Below are positions 18,909 through 28,119 of a stretch of 64,000 nt of DNA, one piece after another (the stretch's first letter is position 1; each line of letters starts with the position of its first letter). Location: positions 62,001 through 126,000 of the forward strand of contig VXNX01000005.1 of the NCBI GenBank assembly GCA_009840385.1, given 5' to 3'. The position numbers and the translations under genes were made by a program. The notes beneath the pieces are model-generated. The model worked only from the letters and a program-made list of their open reading frames with translations. It was not told the DNA's origin and ran no database searches. The DNA comes from Candidatus Dadabacteria bacterium (GTDB lineage: Bacteria; Desulfobacterota_D; UBA1144; Nemesobacterales; Nemesobacteraceae).

Positions 18909-20564
18909 ATGAACGGTTATCAGGGAATTGCAGACTTGGATCTGCATACCATAGCGGCGCTTGCCGGAATGCCGAAGATAAAGAATCTGGTAAATCCCAA
19001 GAATCCGGCTGAGATGTCGGAGCGGGTCACGGTGACCTTCAAGCCGCTTCCGAAGAATTACCGGCAGACCGAGATAAGCGCGTACAGGGAAAGACTCAGA
19101 AACTCGCTACTCAGTAACGGGGTGAACGTTATTTCCTGGGAAGACGCAACAACCGAGGACAGCTCTTACGGAATGTTCTCGAAGCTTATGGGACTTAGGT
19201 CCGTTAAGCGGAAGGTGAATGCCGTAATAGACGTTAAAAAGAAGCTGTCTCCGATCAGATGGTTTCTGAGCAAGATAGCGGAGAATATCTACAGACTTGC
19301 CAGAAAAGACAGCCTTTCCGTCAGCAGCATACTCAAAATGAGTGGCTGGGCAGACGATTTCACGGTGGGCTATCTTCAGGATCCTTACAACACTCAAGTT
19401 ATAACGATAATGTCTCTTGACCCTGAGTTTGAGAACGAGGATACGGCCTATGATGAAAAGATTTCCATAGGGCTGAAAAACCTGATAGCCAACATGTCGG
19501 AGATCGTGATAGGGGTTTCACACAGCAAGTTCGGGATAACGAACATGAATCTGTCCGATTCCATCTACGCCCACAATCAGCTTGATGATTTCGTGCTCTA
19601 TTCGCTTATTCCGAAGATATACGCTCCGATAAAACCGCCCATCCTGACGCGTTTTGCCGTAAGCGAGTACGACCCGCAGGAATTTGAATACGCAAGGAAA
19701 CTGTCTGCTCTTGGGGCTGATCTCAAAAGTACCGATCTTTTTCCCGCAGGATCAAAATTTGTGGACGCGATAAAGCGCCTATCGCACAGGGACGTGGCGA
19801 ACAAGATACTTGACGGAAGAACCGGAGTTTCATACGGCTTCATAGCGCTTGCCGAACCTCCCGGATACGTTGGGGACAAATACATTGACGAGGATATGTG
19901 GAATTCCCTGCAGGAAATTCCAAATTACAACCCTGACGAGGTAAGGGCAGCTTCAAATGACAGGTGGTATGTTAAGACCATTCCTGGTGACAGGACCGTA
20001 TATCAGCAGGTTCCAGACATATGGATTGTCACCTCAAGGTCAGGATGTGATAAGACAAACCTGAATCCGGATTCAGACATAGTCAGAATCGGCCTTGTAA
20101 AGGGGAAACTTCATCTTGAGATACCGAGAGGAGTCGATCTGGGAAGAAAGGACATAAGACCGTCTTTTGACACTTACGTAATACTCGCCCAGGCGCTTTC
20201 CTCCGCTCTTTACGCCCCTTCTCTTATCGAGAAGGAAATGTCGATTCTACATTTCCACGGCTATCCTGATCCATGCTGGTTTGGTGTGAGCGAACACCAC
20301 GCCGGAGCCCAGAACCCCTCTCTTCCCTGCGGCACCGTGGAAGCTGCTCTTCTTAACTATTCTGCGGTTTACGAGACCGCGACCAAAAATGGCAGCGACA
20401 TAAAGCTTCTATGTCTCGTTGAATCGGATCATGGAGTTAACGTTCTCGGGCCCGACAGAGAATATCTTGTGCAAAGGCTTCATGCGGGTTCAAGCGAGGG
20501 TCGTATCCTCCTTGGTGGGAAATATCTTCCCATGCTTAAGCAGCAAAGCGTCGCATCACAGTAG
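18909..20564 (+). CDS. Large protein of unknown function with a Cys/His-rich C-terminal motif
   Basis: About 551 residues from the ATG at 18909; an in-frame GTG at 18888 would add seven residues. I do not recognise the family. It has no signal peptide or membrane segment. The N-terminal third is basic and mixed helical. The best-looking functional segment is near residues 450-485: HFHGYPDPCW, then EHHAGAQNPSLPCGTVEAAL, which combines four His and two Cys in a Gly/Pro-rich setting. That suggests metal or nucleophile chemistry, unproven. It lies between plsC (about 100 bases) and a dehydrogenase gene 12 bases downstream, so it may be cotranscribed with the oxidoreductases. Confidence 0.7.
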   Translation: MNGYQGIADLDLHTIAALAGMPKIKNLVNPKNPAEMSERVTVTFKPLPKNYRQTEISAYRERLRNSLLSNGVNVISWEDATTEDSSYGMFSKLMGLRSVKRKVNAVIDVKKKLSPIRWFLSKIAENIYRLARKDSLSVSSILKMSGWADDFTVGYLQDPYNTQVITIMSLDPEFENEDTAYDEKISIGLKNLIANMSEIVIGVSHSKFGITNMNLSDSIYAHNQLDDFVLYSLIPKIYAPIKPPILTRFAVSEYDPQEFEYARKLSALGADLKSTDLFPAGSKFVDAIKRLSHRDVANKILDGRTGVSYGFIALAEPPGYVGDKYIDEDMWNSLQEIPNYNPDEVRAASNDRWYVKTIPGDRTVYQQVPDIWIVTSRSGCDKTNLNPDSDIVRIGLVKGKLHLEIPRGVDLGRKDIRPSFDTYVILAQALSSALYAPSLIEKEMSILHFHGYPDPCWFGVSEHHAGAQNPSLPCGTVEAALLNYSAVYETATKNGSDIKLLCLVESDHGVNVLGPDREYLVQRLHAGSSEGRILLGGKYLPMLKQQSVASQ

Positions 20565-20576
20565 TTTTCAGCGCAA

Positions 20577-21485
20577 ATGAATGAAATAAGTCCCGAACAA
20601 AGTTCGATAGGGTGGATAGGAACGGGGATCATGGGTGCGCCCATGTGCGGACATCTTGTTCGTGCCGGATACCGCGTTTTTGTTTTCAATAGAACTAGGG
20701 AAAAGGCTAGGGAACTGCTGAGTGAAGGTGCCATCTGGTGCGACTCTCCCGCCGAGGTTGTCCGCCAAGCCGACGTTATCTTTACCATTGTCGGTTATCC
20801 GGATGACGTAAGAGAAGTATATTTCGGTAGCGAGGGTCTTCTGATTGAGCCCGGGCCCGGTCGCGTCTTCGTCGATATGACCACGACCGAACCGACTCTT
20901 GCAAGAAAGATATACGAAAAGGCGTCTGGCTTCGGCAGCGCTTCCTTGGACGCCCCGGTCTCCGGGGGAGATGTGGGTGCCGTAAAGGGAGAACTTTCAA
21001 TAATGGTCGGGGGAGACGAGGAAGTCTTTGGTTCGGTAAAGCCGCTTCTGGATCTTCTAGGAAAAAACATCGTGTACCAGGGGAAAGCGGGTTCCGGTCA
21101 GCACGCGAAGATGTGCAACCAGATCACGGTAGCGGGAGTAATGATAGGGATATGCGAGAACTTGATGTACTGTCAGAGGGCAGGGCTGGATCCTCATACA
21201 ATGCTTCGCTCCGTAGGGAGTGGCGCGGCATCAAGCTGGCTTCTGAACAATCTTGGCCCTAGGATAATGGACGGGGATTTCGACCCGGGCTTTTTCGTCG
21301 AGCACTTCATAAAGGACATGGAGATTGCTCTTGGCGAATCGCAGCGTATGGGAATTGATCTTCCTGGGCTTGCCCTTGTTAAATCCCTTTATGAAAGGGC
21401 AAGTGCCCTTGGGCACGGAAGGCTTGGAACGCAGGCGCTTTTACTCGCGCTTGATGATCTCTGCGGAGATGAAAACCGCAACTGA
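20577..21485 (+). CDS. NAD(P)-dependent beta-hydroxyacid dehydrogenase (3-hydroxyisobutyrate dehydrogenase family)
   Basis: 302 residues. The Rossmann nucleotide-binding loop GTGIMGAPM is at 15-23. The family signature DAPVSGGDVGAVKG and the catalytic-lysine segment GSGQHAKMCNQ are both present. Relatives reduce or oxidise 3-hydroxyisobutyrate, tartronate semialdehyde or succinic semialdehyde; the substrate is open. It follows the unknown protein by 12 bases and precedes a YhdH/AcuI-type reductase by 12, which suggests one transcript. Confidence 0.9.
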   Translation: MNEISPEQSSIGWIGTGIMGAPMCGHLVRAGYRVFVFNRTREKARELLSEGAIWCDSPAEVVRQADVIFTIVGYPDDVREVYFGSEGLLIEPGPGRVFVDMTTTEPTLARKIYEKASGFGSASLDAPVSGGDVGAVKGELSIMVGGDEEVFGSVKPLLDLLGKNIVYQGKAGSGQHAKMCNQITVAGVMIGICENLMYCQRAGLDPHTMLRSVGSGAASSWLLNNLGPRIMDGDFDPGFFVEHFIKDMEIALGESQRMGIDLPGLALVKSLYERASALGHGRLGTQALLLALDDLCGDENRN

Positions 21486-21497
21486 AGGAGGTTTCAA

Positions 21498-22496
21498 ATG
21501 AGTTCTGATAGCTTCAAGGCAATGGTTGTAAGCAGAACCGAAGATGGAGAATTTACGAGGAAAGTCGCAACCAGACAAATTGACAGCCTGCCCGACGGGG
21601 AAGTGCTGTTAAACGTAAAATATTCATCCCTGAACTATAAGGATGCGCTTTCTGCCATAGGAAACAGGGGTGTTACGAAAAATTACCCTCACACTCCAGG
21701 TGTTGACGCCGCTGGCGTGGTTGAAGATTCGAAGAGCGGGGAATTTGAGCCCGGAGATAAGGTAATAGTGCATGGCTACGATCTGGGAATGGATACCTCC
21801 GGGGGATTCGGACAATACGTGAGGGTTCCGGCCGAATGGGTAGTTAACCTGCCTGAGGGACTCGATCTCAAAGAGTCAATGATGTACGGAACCGCGGGTT
21901 TTACCGCGGCGCAATCCGTGCTGAGGATTGTTGAAGGCGGAGTAGGACCGGAGGACGGAAAGATTCTCGTAACCGGGGCGACGGGAGGGGTCGGCAGCAT
22001 GGCCGTTGCTATTCTGGGAAAAGCCGGCTACAGCGTGACGGCTTCCACTGGAAAACCCGAACAGGGACGGTTTCTGGCGGACCTGGGAGCGGAGGAAGTC
22101 ATCGGGAGAGAGGATTTGACCGATCCTTCGGGCAGATTGTTGCTTAAGGGACAGTGGGCCGGGGCGGTTGATACCGTGGGCGGAGAAATGCTTGCCACCG
22201 CTATTAAGTCCACGAGACAGAGAGGCGTTGTAACCACATGCGGCAACGTTGCTTCCCATGAGCTCAATATAAACGTTTATCCGTTTATATTGAGGGGGAT
22301 TACGCTCGTGGGCATAGATTCGGCGAGCTGCCCGATGAAAAGAAGAAGACTCGTATGGGAAAAGATGTCAGGCGAGTGGAAGCTTGATATTCTTGAGCGG
22401 ATGTGCAGGACTGTTTCCCTTGAGGATCTCGACCCCGAGATAGACGTTATACTGAAAGGCGGTCAGGTTGGGAGAGTTGTAGTTGATCTTTCCTGA
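21498..22496 (+). CDS. YhdH/AcuI-type medium-chain reductase (acryloyl-CoA reductase family)
   Basis: 332 residues, preceded by a strong AAGGAGG. The medium-chain dehydrogenase fold without catalytic zinc is evident: SSLNYKDALSAIGNRG (52-67), PHTPGVDAAGVV, and NADP-binding VTGATGGVGSMAV. The YhdH/AcuI branch reduces acryloyl-CoA with NADPH in propanoate and DMSP metabolism; other members are annotated as quinone oxidoreductases. Paired with the upstream beta-hydroxyacid dehydrogenase, a role in short-chain acid metabolism is plausible but not shown. Confidence 0.9.
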   Translation: MSSDSFKAMVVSRTEDGEFTRKVATRQIDSLPDGEVLLNVKYSSLNYKDALSAIGNRGVTKNYPHTPGVDAAGVVEDSKSGEFEPGDKVIVHGYDLGMDTSGGFGQYVRVPAEWVVNLPEGLDLKESMMYGTAGFTAAQSVLRIVEGGVGPEDGKILVTGATGGVGSMAVAILGKAGYSVTASTGKPEQGRFLADLGAEEVIGREDLTDPSGRLLLKGQWAGAVDTVGGEMLATAIKSTRQRGVVTTCGNVASHELNINVYPFILRGITLVGIDSASCPMKRRRLVWEKMSGEWKLDILERMCRTVSLEDLDPEIDVILKGGQVGRVVVDLS

Positions 22497-22557
22497 AAAA
22501 AACATGTACTTTAAGCACAGAAATGTTTTCATGGTTAAAATTTTTAGGAGGATGACG

Positions 22558-22992
22558 ATGAGCAGGATATTTCTTTTGTCTTTCATAGCTGTGGCGGTGT
22601 CGTGGAACGTGGCTTTTGCCGAAAAGCATTTTTCCGAGTCTCCTCCTGGTGCCAAGGTGTATATAATTTCCCCGAAAGACGGTCAGGTTGTCAGTAAGAC
22701 CTTTACGGTGAGGTTCGGACTGGTAAATATGGGAGTTGCTCCGGCCGGAGTCAAGCTTCCAAATACTGGGCACCACCATCTGTTGATCGATCTTGATAAT
22801 CTTCCTGACATGGAAAAACCTCTTGCTTTTAGTGAAAACGTAATGCACTTCGGAGGTGGGCAGACGGAAACAGAGATAACCCTTGCTCCCGGGAAACATA
22901 CCCTGCGTTTGCTGCTAGGCAATTATTTGCACATACCACATAAACCTCCCGTGCTTTCAGAGAAAATAACTGTTACAGTGAAAGATCAGTGA
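22558..22992 (+). CDS. Secreted DUF4399 protein
   Basis: 144 residues from the ATG at 22558, six bases after AGGAGG (22546-22551); the ATG at 22552 has no room for the ribosome site. A cleavable signal peptide ends at AFA. The rest is one DUF4399 domain with its invariant segments VYIISPKDGQVV, GVAPAGVK, NTGHHHLLID and FGGGQTETEI. Function is unknown; the HHH cluster may bind metal. It is 61 bases after the YhdH-like gene. Confidence 0.88.
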   Translation: MSRIFLLSFIAVAVSWNVAFAEKHFSESPPGAKVYIISPKDGQVVSKTFTVRFGLVNMGVAPAGVKLPNTGHHHLLIDLDNLPDMEKPLAFSENVMHFGGGQTETEITLAPGKHTLRLLLGNYLHIPHKPPVLSEKITVTVKDQ

Positions 22993-23011
22993 AGCGCGTC
23001 TGGTTTATCTG

Positions 23012-23017
23012 TATAAT
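23012..23017 (+). promoter_or_regulatory. -10 box of tRNA-Ser(UGA)
   Basis: TATAAT lies 12 bases before the tRNA. The -35 region is not convincing. Confidence 0.4.
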
Positions 23018-23029
23018 CTGATTTTTGCC

Positions 23030-23112
<83 letters not shown>

Positions 23113-23209
23113 CAACAATTTATGGAAACCATGTTTCTCTGTCTTCGTAGACAAGAAACCTAGTATCGCAAAACCCATCCTAGTATCCGGGTGTTTGCTG
23201 AGTGACAGT

Positions 23210-24043
23210 ATGCTTGGAAAGTTTTTCGTGGTCTCTACCCCGATAGGAAATCTTGAAGACATAACTTTGCGGGCTGTGAACATTCTTAAAGATTGTGACG
23301 TTATAGCGTGCGAGGATACGAGAAATACAAAAAAACTTCTGGCCCGCTACGGGATTAAGACCTCGCTCACAAGTTATCATGAACATAACGAAGTTGAAAA
23401 GTCCCCCAAGCTGCTTGAAAAACTCAAAGAGGGTAAAAACGTGGCGCTTGTCTCGGATGCCGGAACTCCTTCGGTTTCCGACCCGGGTTGGAGGCTTGTG
23501 AATCTCTCAATTGAAAACAATATAGAGGTAATTCCCATACCCGGTCCTTCGGCTGTTCTCTCTGCGCTTGTTGTTTCGGGACTTCCCACAGACAGTTTTC
23601 TTTTTCTCGGGTTTTTTCCAAGAACCGCTAGCAAAAAGAAAGAGCTTCTAAAGGATATAAAGCACTACCCCTATACCTTAGTTTTCTATGAGTCTGCCAG
23701 AAGGCTCTCGGGCACCTTGAGCGTTCTGCTGGAAGTCCTTGGCGAGAGGAATATATGCGTCGCAAGAGAAATGACAAAACTCTATGAAGAGGCTATTCGG
23801 GGATCAGTTTCTGAAGTGATTTCCATTCTCTCGGATAGGGGGTCTATCAAAGGAGAAGTGACAGTTGTTCTGGAGGGCAGAAGGGAAGGGCAGAAGGAAA
23901 TCTCAAAGGAAGAAATGCAAAAGACTCTGCGTGCGATGAAAGAGCGCGGGGTTGCTCTCAGCGACGCTGTCCGCACGGTCTGCGAATCCTCCGGGGAATC
24001 AAAAAACAGCGTATACAGAATGGCCCTGGCAATCTGGAGATAG
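23210..24043 (+). CDS. rsmI: 16S rRNA (cytidine-1402-2'-O)-methyltransferase
   Basis: 277 residues from the ATG at 23210; a TTG at 23195 is in frame but less likely. RsmI methylates the ribose of C1402 in the decoding centre. The family pattern is clear: VSTPIGNLEDITLRA at the N-terminus, CEDTRNTKKLL, VSDAGTPSVSDPG and PGPSAVLSALVVSGLP. It follows tRNA-Ser(UGA) and is convergent with the zinc-ribbon gene 4 bases downstream. Confidence 0.96.
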   Translation: MLGKFFVVSTPIGNLEDITLRAVNILKDCDVIACEDTRNTKKLLARYGIKTSLTSYHEHNEVEKSPKLLEKLKEGKNVALVSDAGTPSVSDPGWRLVNLSIENNIEVIPIPGPSAVLSALVVSGLPTDSFLFLGFFPRTASKKKELLKDIKHYPYTLVFYESARRLSGTLSVLLEVLGERNICVAREMTKLYEEAIRGSVSEVISILSDRGSIKGEVTVVLEGRREGQKEISKEEMQKTLRAMKERGVALSDAVRTVCESSGESKNSVYRMALAIWR

Positions 24044-24047
24044 CAAG

Positions 24048-24215
24048 CTACTTTTGTTTTGAGCGCTTATCAGCTATTGAGCCGCTTACCTTTACCTGTT
24101 TTTCCATTTTTGATTTTTTCCCCACGGCCTCGGCCTGAATATTCGACTTACATGACTCGCATATAAAGTCAGGAGATGGCTTGCCGCACACAGTGCACTT
24201 TTTCTCTTTAGTCAT
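24048..24215 (-). CDS. 55-residue zinc-ribbon protein
   Basis: Starts at the ATG at 24215, preceded by AGGAGG at good spacing. The N-terminal half is a treble-clef/ribbon-like knuckle pair, CxxC at 7-10 (CTVCGK) and CxxC at 19-22 (CESC). The C-terminal half is Lys/Ser-rich and probably flexible (KKSKMEKQVK). No function can be assigned; tiny zinc ribbons often bind nucleic acid or tether to larger complexes. It lies directly downstream of the gshB-gatC-gatA group (83 bases) and ends 4 bases from the rsmI stop. Confidence 0.75.
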   Translation of the reverse strand: MTKEKKCTVCGKPSPDFICESCKSNIQAEAVGKKSKMEKQVKVSGSIADKRSKQK

Positions 24216-24297
24216 AACCCGTCCTCCTGTTTCGGGAAAAGAGTTCTATATTTCGATAATAACATGTTTTTCCGCCGACGTGTATGCCGAGCTGCGA

Positions 24298-25761
24298 TTA
24301 TCCAAGTGGGGAGACTTCTTTTTCGTACCATTTCGTGCTCTGCTCGTAGGCGTACGCGGCATTGAGCACCGTCTGCTCGTCAAACGGTTTTCCCATTATC
24401 TGAAGTCCTATCGGAAGCCTCTCGGAGCTGAATCCGCAGGGAATCGATATTCCCGGCAGTCCCGCTATATTGCAGGGGATGGTGAGTATGTCGGACAGAT
24501 ACATTTTCAGTGGGTCGTCTGTTTTCTCACCGATTCTGAAGGCGGTTTCAGGAGAAGTGGCGCTCGCTATGACGTCAACTTTTTCCCACGCATCCTCGAA
24601 ATCCCTTATTATGAGGGTTCTTGCCTTCTGTGCTTTTAGGTAATAGGCATCGTAATAGCCCGTGGAAAGGGCGTAGGTTCCAAGCATTATCCTTCTTTTC
24701 ACCTCATCTCCGAATCCTTCTGAGCGACTTCTGAAAAAAAGATCTCTGAGGGTCTCTGCTTCTTCGCAACGGTAGGTGTATCTTACCCCGTCGTATCTGG
24801 CGAGATTCGAGCTTGCCTCCGAGGGGGCTATTATATAGTAGGTTGAGACCGCGTACCGGGAGTGAGGAAGTGAAATCTCCACGATTTGTGCTCCTAGTGT
24901 CTCAAGTTCGGCAATAGCTTCTCGCACGGATTTTTCCACCTCGGGGTCCATGCCCGAAACGAAGTATTCCTTCGGTATGCCTACCCGGAGCCCCTTTATG
25001 TCTGTGCTGAGCGCGTCTGCGTAATTGGCAGCCGGGAGATTTACGGATGTTGAGTCCAGAGGGTCATGGCCCGCTATGGAAGAAAGAATTACGGCTGCGT
25101 CCTCCACCGTTTTCGTAAGCGGTCCCGCTTGGTCAAGGGAAGAGGCAAAAGCGATCATGCCGAAACGGCTTACCCTTCCATAAGTGGGCTTCATTCCTAC
25201 TACTCCGCAAAGCGAACCGGGCTGCCTTATGGAGCCTCCGGTGTCCGTTCCTACTGACGCGACACACAGGTTTGCCGCCGTCGCGGCAGCGCTGCCCCCG
25301 CTTGATCCTCCTGGGACCCTTTCGGTATCCCAAGGGTTTTTTACCGGTCCGAAGTGGGATGTTTCGTTTGAAGATCCCATGGCGAATTCGTCCATGTTGT
25401 TCTTTCCGAGTATTACCGAACCGCTTGCCGTGAGTTTTTCGGCCACGGTGGAATTATAGGGGGAGACAAAATCCCGCAGCATCTTCGACCCGCAGGTAGT
25501 CCGCGAGTCTTTTGTCACGAAGATATCCTTAAGCGCTATGGGAACTCCATGGAGAGGGCCTAGGTAATTTCCTTTGGATATTTCTTTTTCGGCCTTTCGT
25601 GCAGTCTCGACGGCTGCTTCTTCCCAGACGGTTATGTATGAGTTTATTTTCCCGTCATGGGTGGATATGCGCTTTAGGAAAAGTTCAGTGAGTTCTACCG
25701 GGGAAGCTTCTCTTTTTTCTATCAGCGCCGCTGTCTCTTTTATGGTTCTTGGAAGGGACAT
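24298..25761 (-). CDS. gatA: Aspartyl/glutamyl-tRNA amidotransferase subunit A
   Basis: 487 residues. This amidase-signature enzyme releases ammonia from glutamine for tRNA-dependent amidation. The Ser-cisSer-Lys triad is present: Lys in [10 protein letters not shown], Ser in [11 protein letters not shown], and Ser in [12 protein letters not shown]. gatC lies 4 bases upstream; gatB is not in the window. Confidence 0.97.
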   Translation of the reverse strand: MSLPRTIKETAALIEKREASPVELTELFLKRISTHDGKINSYITVWEEAAVETARKAEKEISKGNYLGPLHGVPIALKDIFVTKDSRTTCGSKMLRDFVSPYNSTVAEKLTASGSVILGKNNMDEFAMGSSNETSHFGPVKNPWDTERVPGGSSGGSAAATAANLCVASVGTDTGGSIRQPGSLCGVVGMKPTYGRVSRFGMIAFASSLDQAGPLTKTVEDAAVILSSIAGHDPLDSTSVNLPAANYADALSTDIKGLRVGIPKEYFVSGMDPEVEKSVREAIAELETLGAQIVEISLPHSRYAVSTYYIIAPSEASSNLARYDGVRYTYRCEEAETLRDLFFRSRSEGFGDEVKRRIMLGTYALSTGYYDAYYLKAQKARTLIIRDFEDAWEKVDVIASATSPETAFRIGEKTDDPLKMYLSDILTIPCNIAGLPGISIPCGFSSERLPIGLQIMGKPFDEQTVLNAAYAYEQSTKWYEKEVSPLG

Positions 25762-25765
25762 CGGG

Positions 25766-26062
25766 CTAGCTCTGATCCTCTATGACTTTGGGAACCGTGA
25801 AAAAACCGTCCTCTTTACTTGGTGCGTTACTAAGGGCTTCTTCGGTTGTTATGGTCTGATTCACCCGGTCTTTTCGAAAAGGGATTGAGAGTTCGAGCAC
25901 GTGCGATGTGGGTTCGACGTTTTCCGTGTCGAGTTCGGCAAGATCTTCTATGTGGACGAGGATATCTCCAAGCTGGCGTGTGAATTTCGAGAGCGTCTCT
26001 TCATCGAATTCTAGCCTTGCGAGTTCGGCTGTGGTTAGCACGTCCTTTTTTGATATCTTCAT
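25766..26062 (-). CDS. gatC: Aspartyl/glutamyl-tRNA amidotransferase subunit C
   Basis: 98 residues from the ATG at 26062, preceded by AAGGA. This is the usual size. Typical segments are [14 protein letters not shown] and [15 protein letters not shown]. GatC stabilises the GatA-GatB complex. The frame extends upstream into gshB without significance. Confidence 0.94.
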   Translation of the reverse strand: MKISKKDVLTTAELARLEFDEETLSKFTRQLGDILVHIEDLAELDTENVEPTSHVLELSIPFRKDRVNQTITTEEALSNAPSKEDGFFTVPKVIEDQS

Positions 26063-26102
26063 GTTTGAAATCCTTATGCGGGCCTTTCTCTCGGAGTCGT
26101 TT

Positions 26103-27062
26103 TTAACTGTTCGCGGGAGGCCTGCAGATAATGTCCTCCGCAAAGTCGACTATCTGCGATTCAAGCTTTACCCCGCTGAAAAAATTTATTTCCTGAACGC
26201 ATGTAGGGCTCGTGGTGTTGACTTCGGTCAGATACCCTCCGACTATGTCGATTCCAACTAGGTAAAGCCGGTCCTCCATGAGTTTTTGTCGAAGACCGTC
26301 GCATATTTCCAGGTCTCTTTTCGTAAGCGTGGTTTTTTCGGGATGTCCTCCGGAGTGAAAATTGCTTCTGAATTCTCCCTTCGCGGCTACCCTCATCACG
26401 GCTCCTATGGGCTGGCCGTTTAGAATTATAACCCTTTTATCTCCTTCGGAGACCTCCCTTATAAATTTCTGGGCCATCACGTAGGTCTGCCCGAAATCCG
26501 TTATGCTCTCGAGTATCACGTTGAGGTTAGGGTCCTCGGTCCTTACGAGGAAAATTCCTTCCCCGCCGTAACCGTCAAGCGGTTTTACCACCATTTCGTT
26601 GCCTGTCTGGGAAAGAAACTCCCTGAGCTTTTTGATGTCTTTTGAAACCAGTGTCGGGGGTATATAATCGGCGAAATTGAGGCTGTACATTTTCTCGTTC
26701 GATTCCCTTATTCCGGCCGGATGGTTGATCACGCACGTTGCGGATTCGTCAACCCTGCTGAGTATGTAGGTTGAGTAGATGTAGTCCATGTTGAAAGGGG
26801 GGTCTTTCCTCATCCATACAACGTCGAAGTCGTCAAGCGGAGAAGTTTCCGTGGAACCCTTAGCGTAGTAATCGCTTTTCCTCTCAAGGCGAAGTTCTGT
26901 TGAATCCGCCCATGCCCTCGAGTCCTTGACGAAAAGATTTTGAATCTCGCAGTAGCGGATATCATGCCCTCTCGCTTGGCATTCGAGCATTATGACGAAG
27001 GTGGTGTCCTTATTTATGTTTATGGACTCGATCGGGTCCATTACGAAAAGCATTTTCGACAT
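26103..27062 (-). CDS. gshB: Glutathione synthetase
   Basis: 319 residues with the prokaryotic GshB layout. The N-terminal segment MLFVMDPIESININKDTT is diagnostic, and the ATP-grasp core shows MVVKPLDGYGGEGIF and a terminal EVNTTSPTCVQEI. It ligates gamma-glutamylcysteine and glycine. The partner gshA is not in the window. It precedes gatC by 40 bases. A TATAGA eight bases before the ATG may be its promoter. Confidence 0.95.
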   Translation of the reverse strand: MSKMLFVMDPIESININKDTTFVIMLECQARGHDIRYCEIQNLFVKDSRAWADSTELRLERKSDYYAKGSTETSPLDDFDVVWMRKDPPFNMDYIYSTYILSRVDESATCVINHPAGIRESNEKMYSLNFADYIPPTLVSKDIKKLREFLSQTGNEMVVKPLDGYGGEGIFLVRTEDPNLNVILESITDFGQTYVMAQKFIREVSEGDKRVIILNGQPIGAVMRVAAKGEFRSNFHSGGHPEKTTLTKRDLEICDGLRQKLMEDRLYLVGIDIVGGYLTEVNTTSPTCVQEINFFSGVKLESQIVDFAEDIICRPPANS

Positions 27063-27144
27063 GCTGATACTCTATACAAAATAGTATTGGCGGACAACAT
27101 CCCGGCGAGGAGAGAAGTGGCTCAGACGGCCTTGAAAAATCCAG

Positions 27145-28017
27145 TTATCCGAAAAATGACAACAGCTCTGCGGAAGTCTCTTGGGGTTTTTCCTCTGGGA
27201 GAAAATGGCCGCAGTCAAGCGGTTTCCCTGAAACGTTGAGCGCTTTTTTTCTCCATACTTCAAGCACATCGTAGGTTCTGTGAATGAACCCCTTTTTTCC
27301 CCAGAGAGCGAGAAGCGGACACGTTATTTTAGCGTCCGAGTCTTCTTCGTCGTGAGCAATATCTATGGAGGCCGCGGCCCTGTAGTCTTCGCAACTCGCG
27401 TGGACAGCGCGCGGGTCGCTGAAACAACGTACGTACTCTTTCACGGCCTCGGGATGGAACTTAGCTCCGGGGGCGCTCCAGCGTCTGAGTTTTTCAAGAA
27501 GATAGTATTCCGGGTCCGCCCCTATCATTTTCTCTGGGAGTCCGTCGGGCTGGATAAGGAAAAACCAGTGATAGTAACCCGTGGCAAAATGGCGGTCGGC
27601 GGTTTCAAACATGTGGTGGGTAGGAGCTATATCCATGACGCAGGCCTTCCGGACCTTCTCAGGGTGATCAAGGCACATGCGGTGAAGTACCCTTGCTCCC
27701 CTGTCGTGTCCAGCGACGTAGAATTCACGAAATCCTAAATCTTTCATCACGGAGACCATGTCCGCTGCCATGGCTCTTTTCGAATAATTTGAATGATCTT
27801 CTTTCCCGGTAGGCTTGGAGCTGTCTCCATAACCCCGAAGATCGGGACACACCACCAGAAAGTTCGAGGCGAGCATACCTGCTACCTCGTGCCACATGAT
27901 GTGGGTCTGCGGGTAGCCATGGAGGAGAAGTAGAGGTTCTCCTTTTCCTCCACAAACAGTGTTTATCTCGATTCCATTAATCTGGATTCTGCGTTTTTTA
28001 AAATCCTCACCGAACAT
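27145..28017 (-). CDS. Alpha/beta hydrolase of the haloacetate dehalogenase type
   Basis: 290 residues. The nucleophile-elbow sequence GHDRGARVLHR places Asp105 as nucleophile, as in haloacetate dehalogenases and epoxide hydrolases. Arg106 and Arg109 match the carboxylate-binding arginines of fluoroacetate dehalogenase; Asp129 fits the acid and the C-terminal DCGHF the base. The halide-pocket pair His150-Trp151 is also present. These residues favour fluoro/haloacetate dehalogenase over epoxide hydrolase. It lies 82 bases upstream of gshB on the same strand. Confidence 0.85.
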   Translation of the reverse strand: MFGEDFKKRRIQINGIEINTVCGGKGEPLLLLHGYPQTHIMWHEVAGMLASNFLVVCPDLRGYGDSSKPTGKEDHSNYSKRAMAADMVSVMKDLGFREFYVAGHDRGARVLHRMCLDHPEKVRKACVMDIAPTHHMFETADRHFATGYYHWFFLIQPDGLPEKMIGADPEYYLLEKLRRWSAPGAKFHPEAVKEYVRCFSDPRAVHASCEDYRAAASIDIAHDEEDSDAKITCPLLALWGKKGFIHRTYDVLEVWRKKALNVSGKPLDCGHFLPEEKPQETSAELLSFFG

Positions 28018-28082
28018 GTCTTCAGATATTTTAATTGAATCGAAGGGTTATTCACAGTAAACGGACAGGTAGTATCTGTTAT

Positions 28083-28111
28083 GTGAAATAAGGGAAACTC
28101 CCACATATATT
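28083..28111 (+). promoter_or_regulatory. Promoter of nfi ending close to its start codon
   Basis: GTGAAA (28083-28088), 17 bases, TATATT (28106-28111), then 8 bases to the ATG. No ribosome-binding site is visible; the transcript may be leaderless. Confidence 0.4.
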
Positions 28112-28119
28112 CTGGTGCT

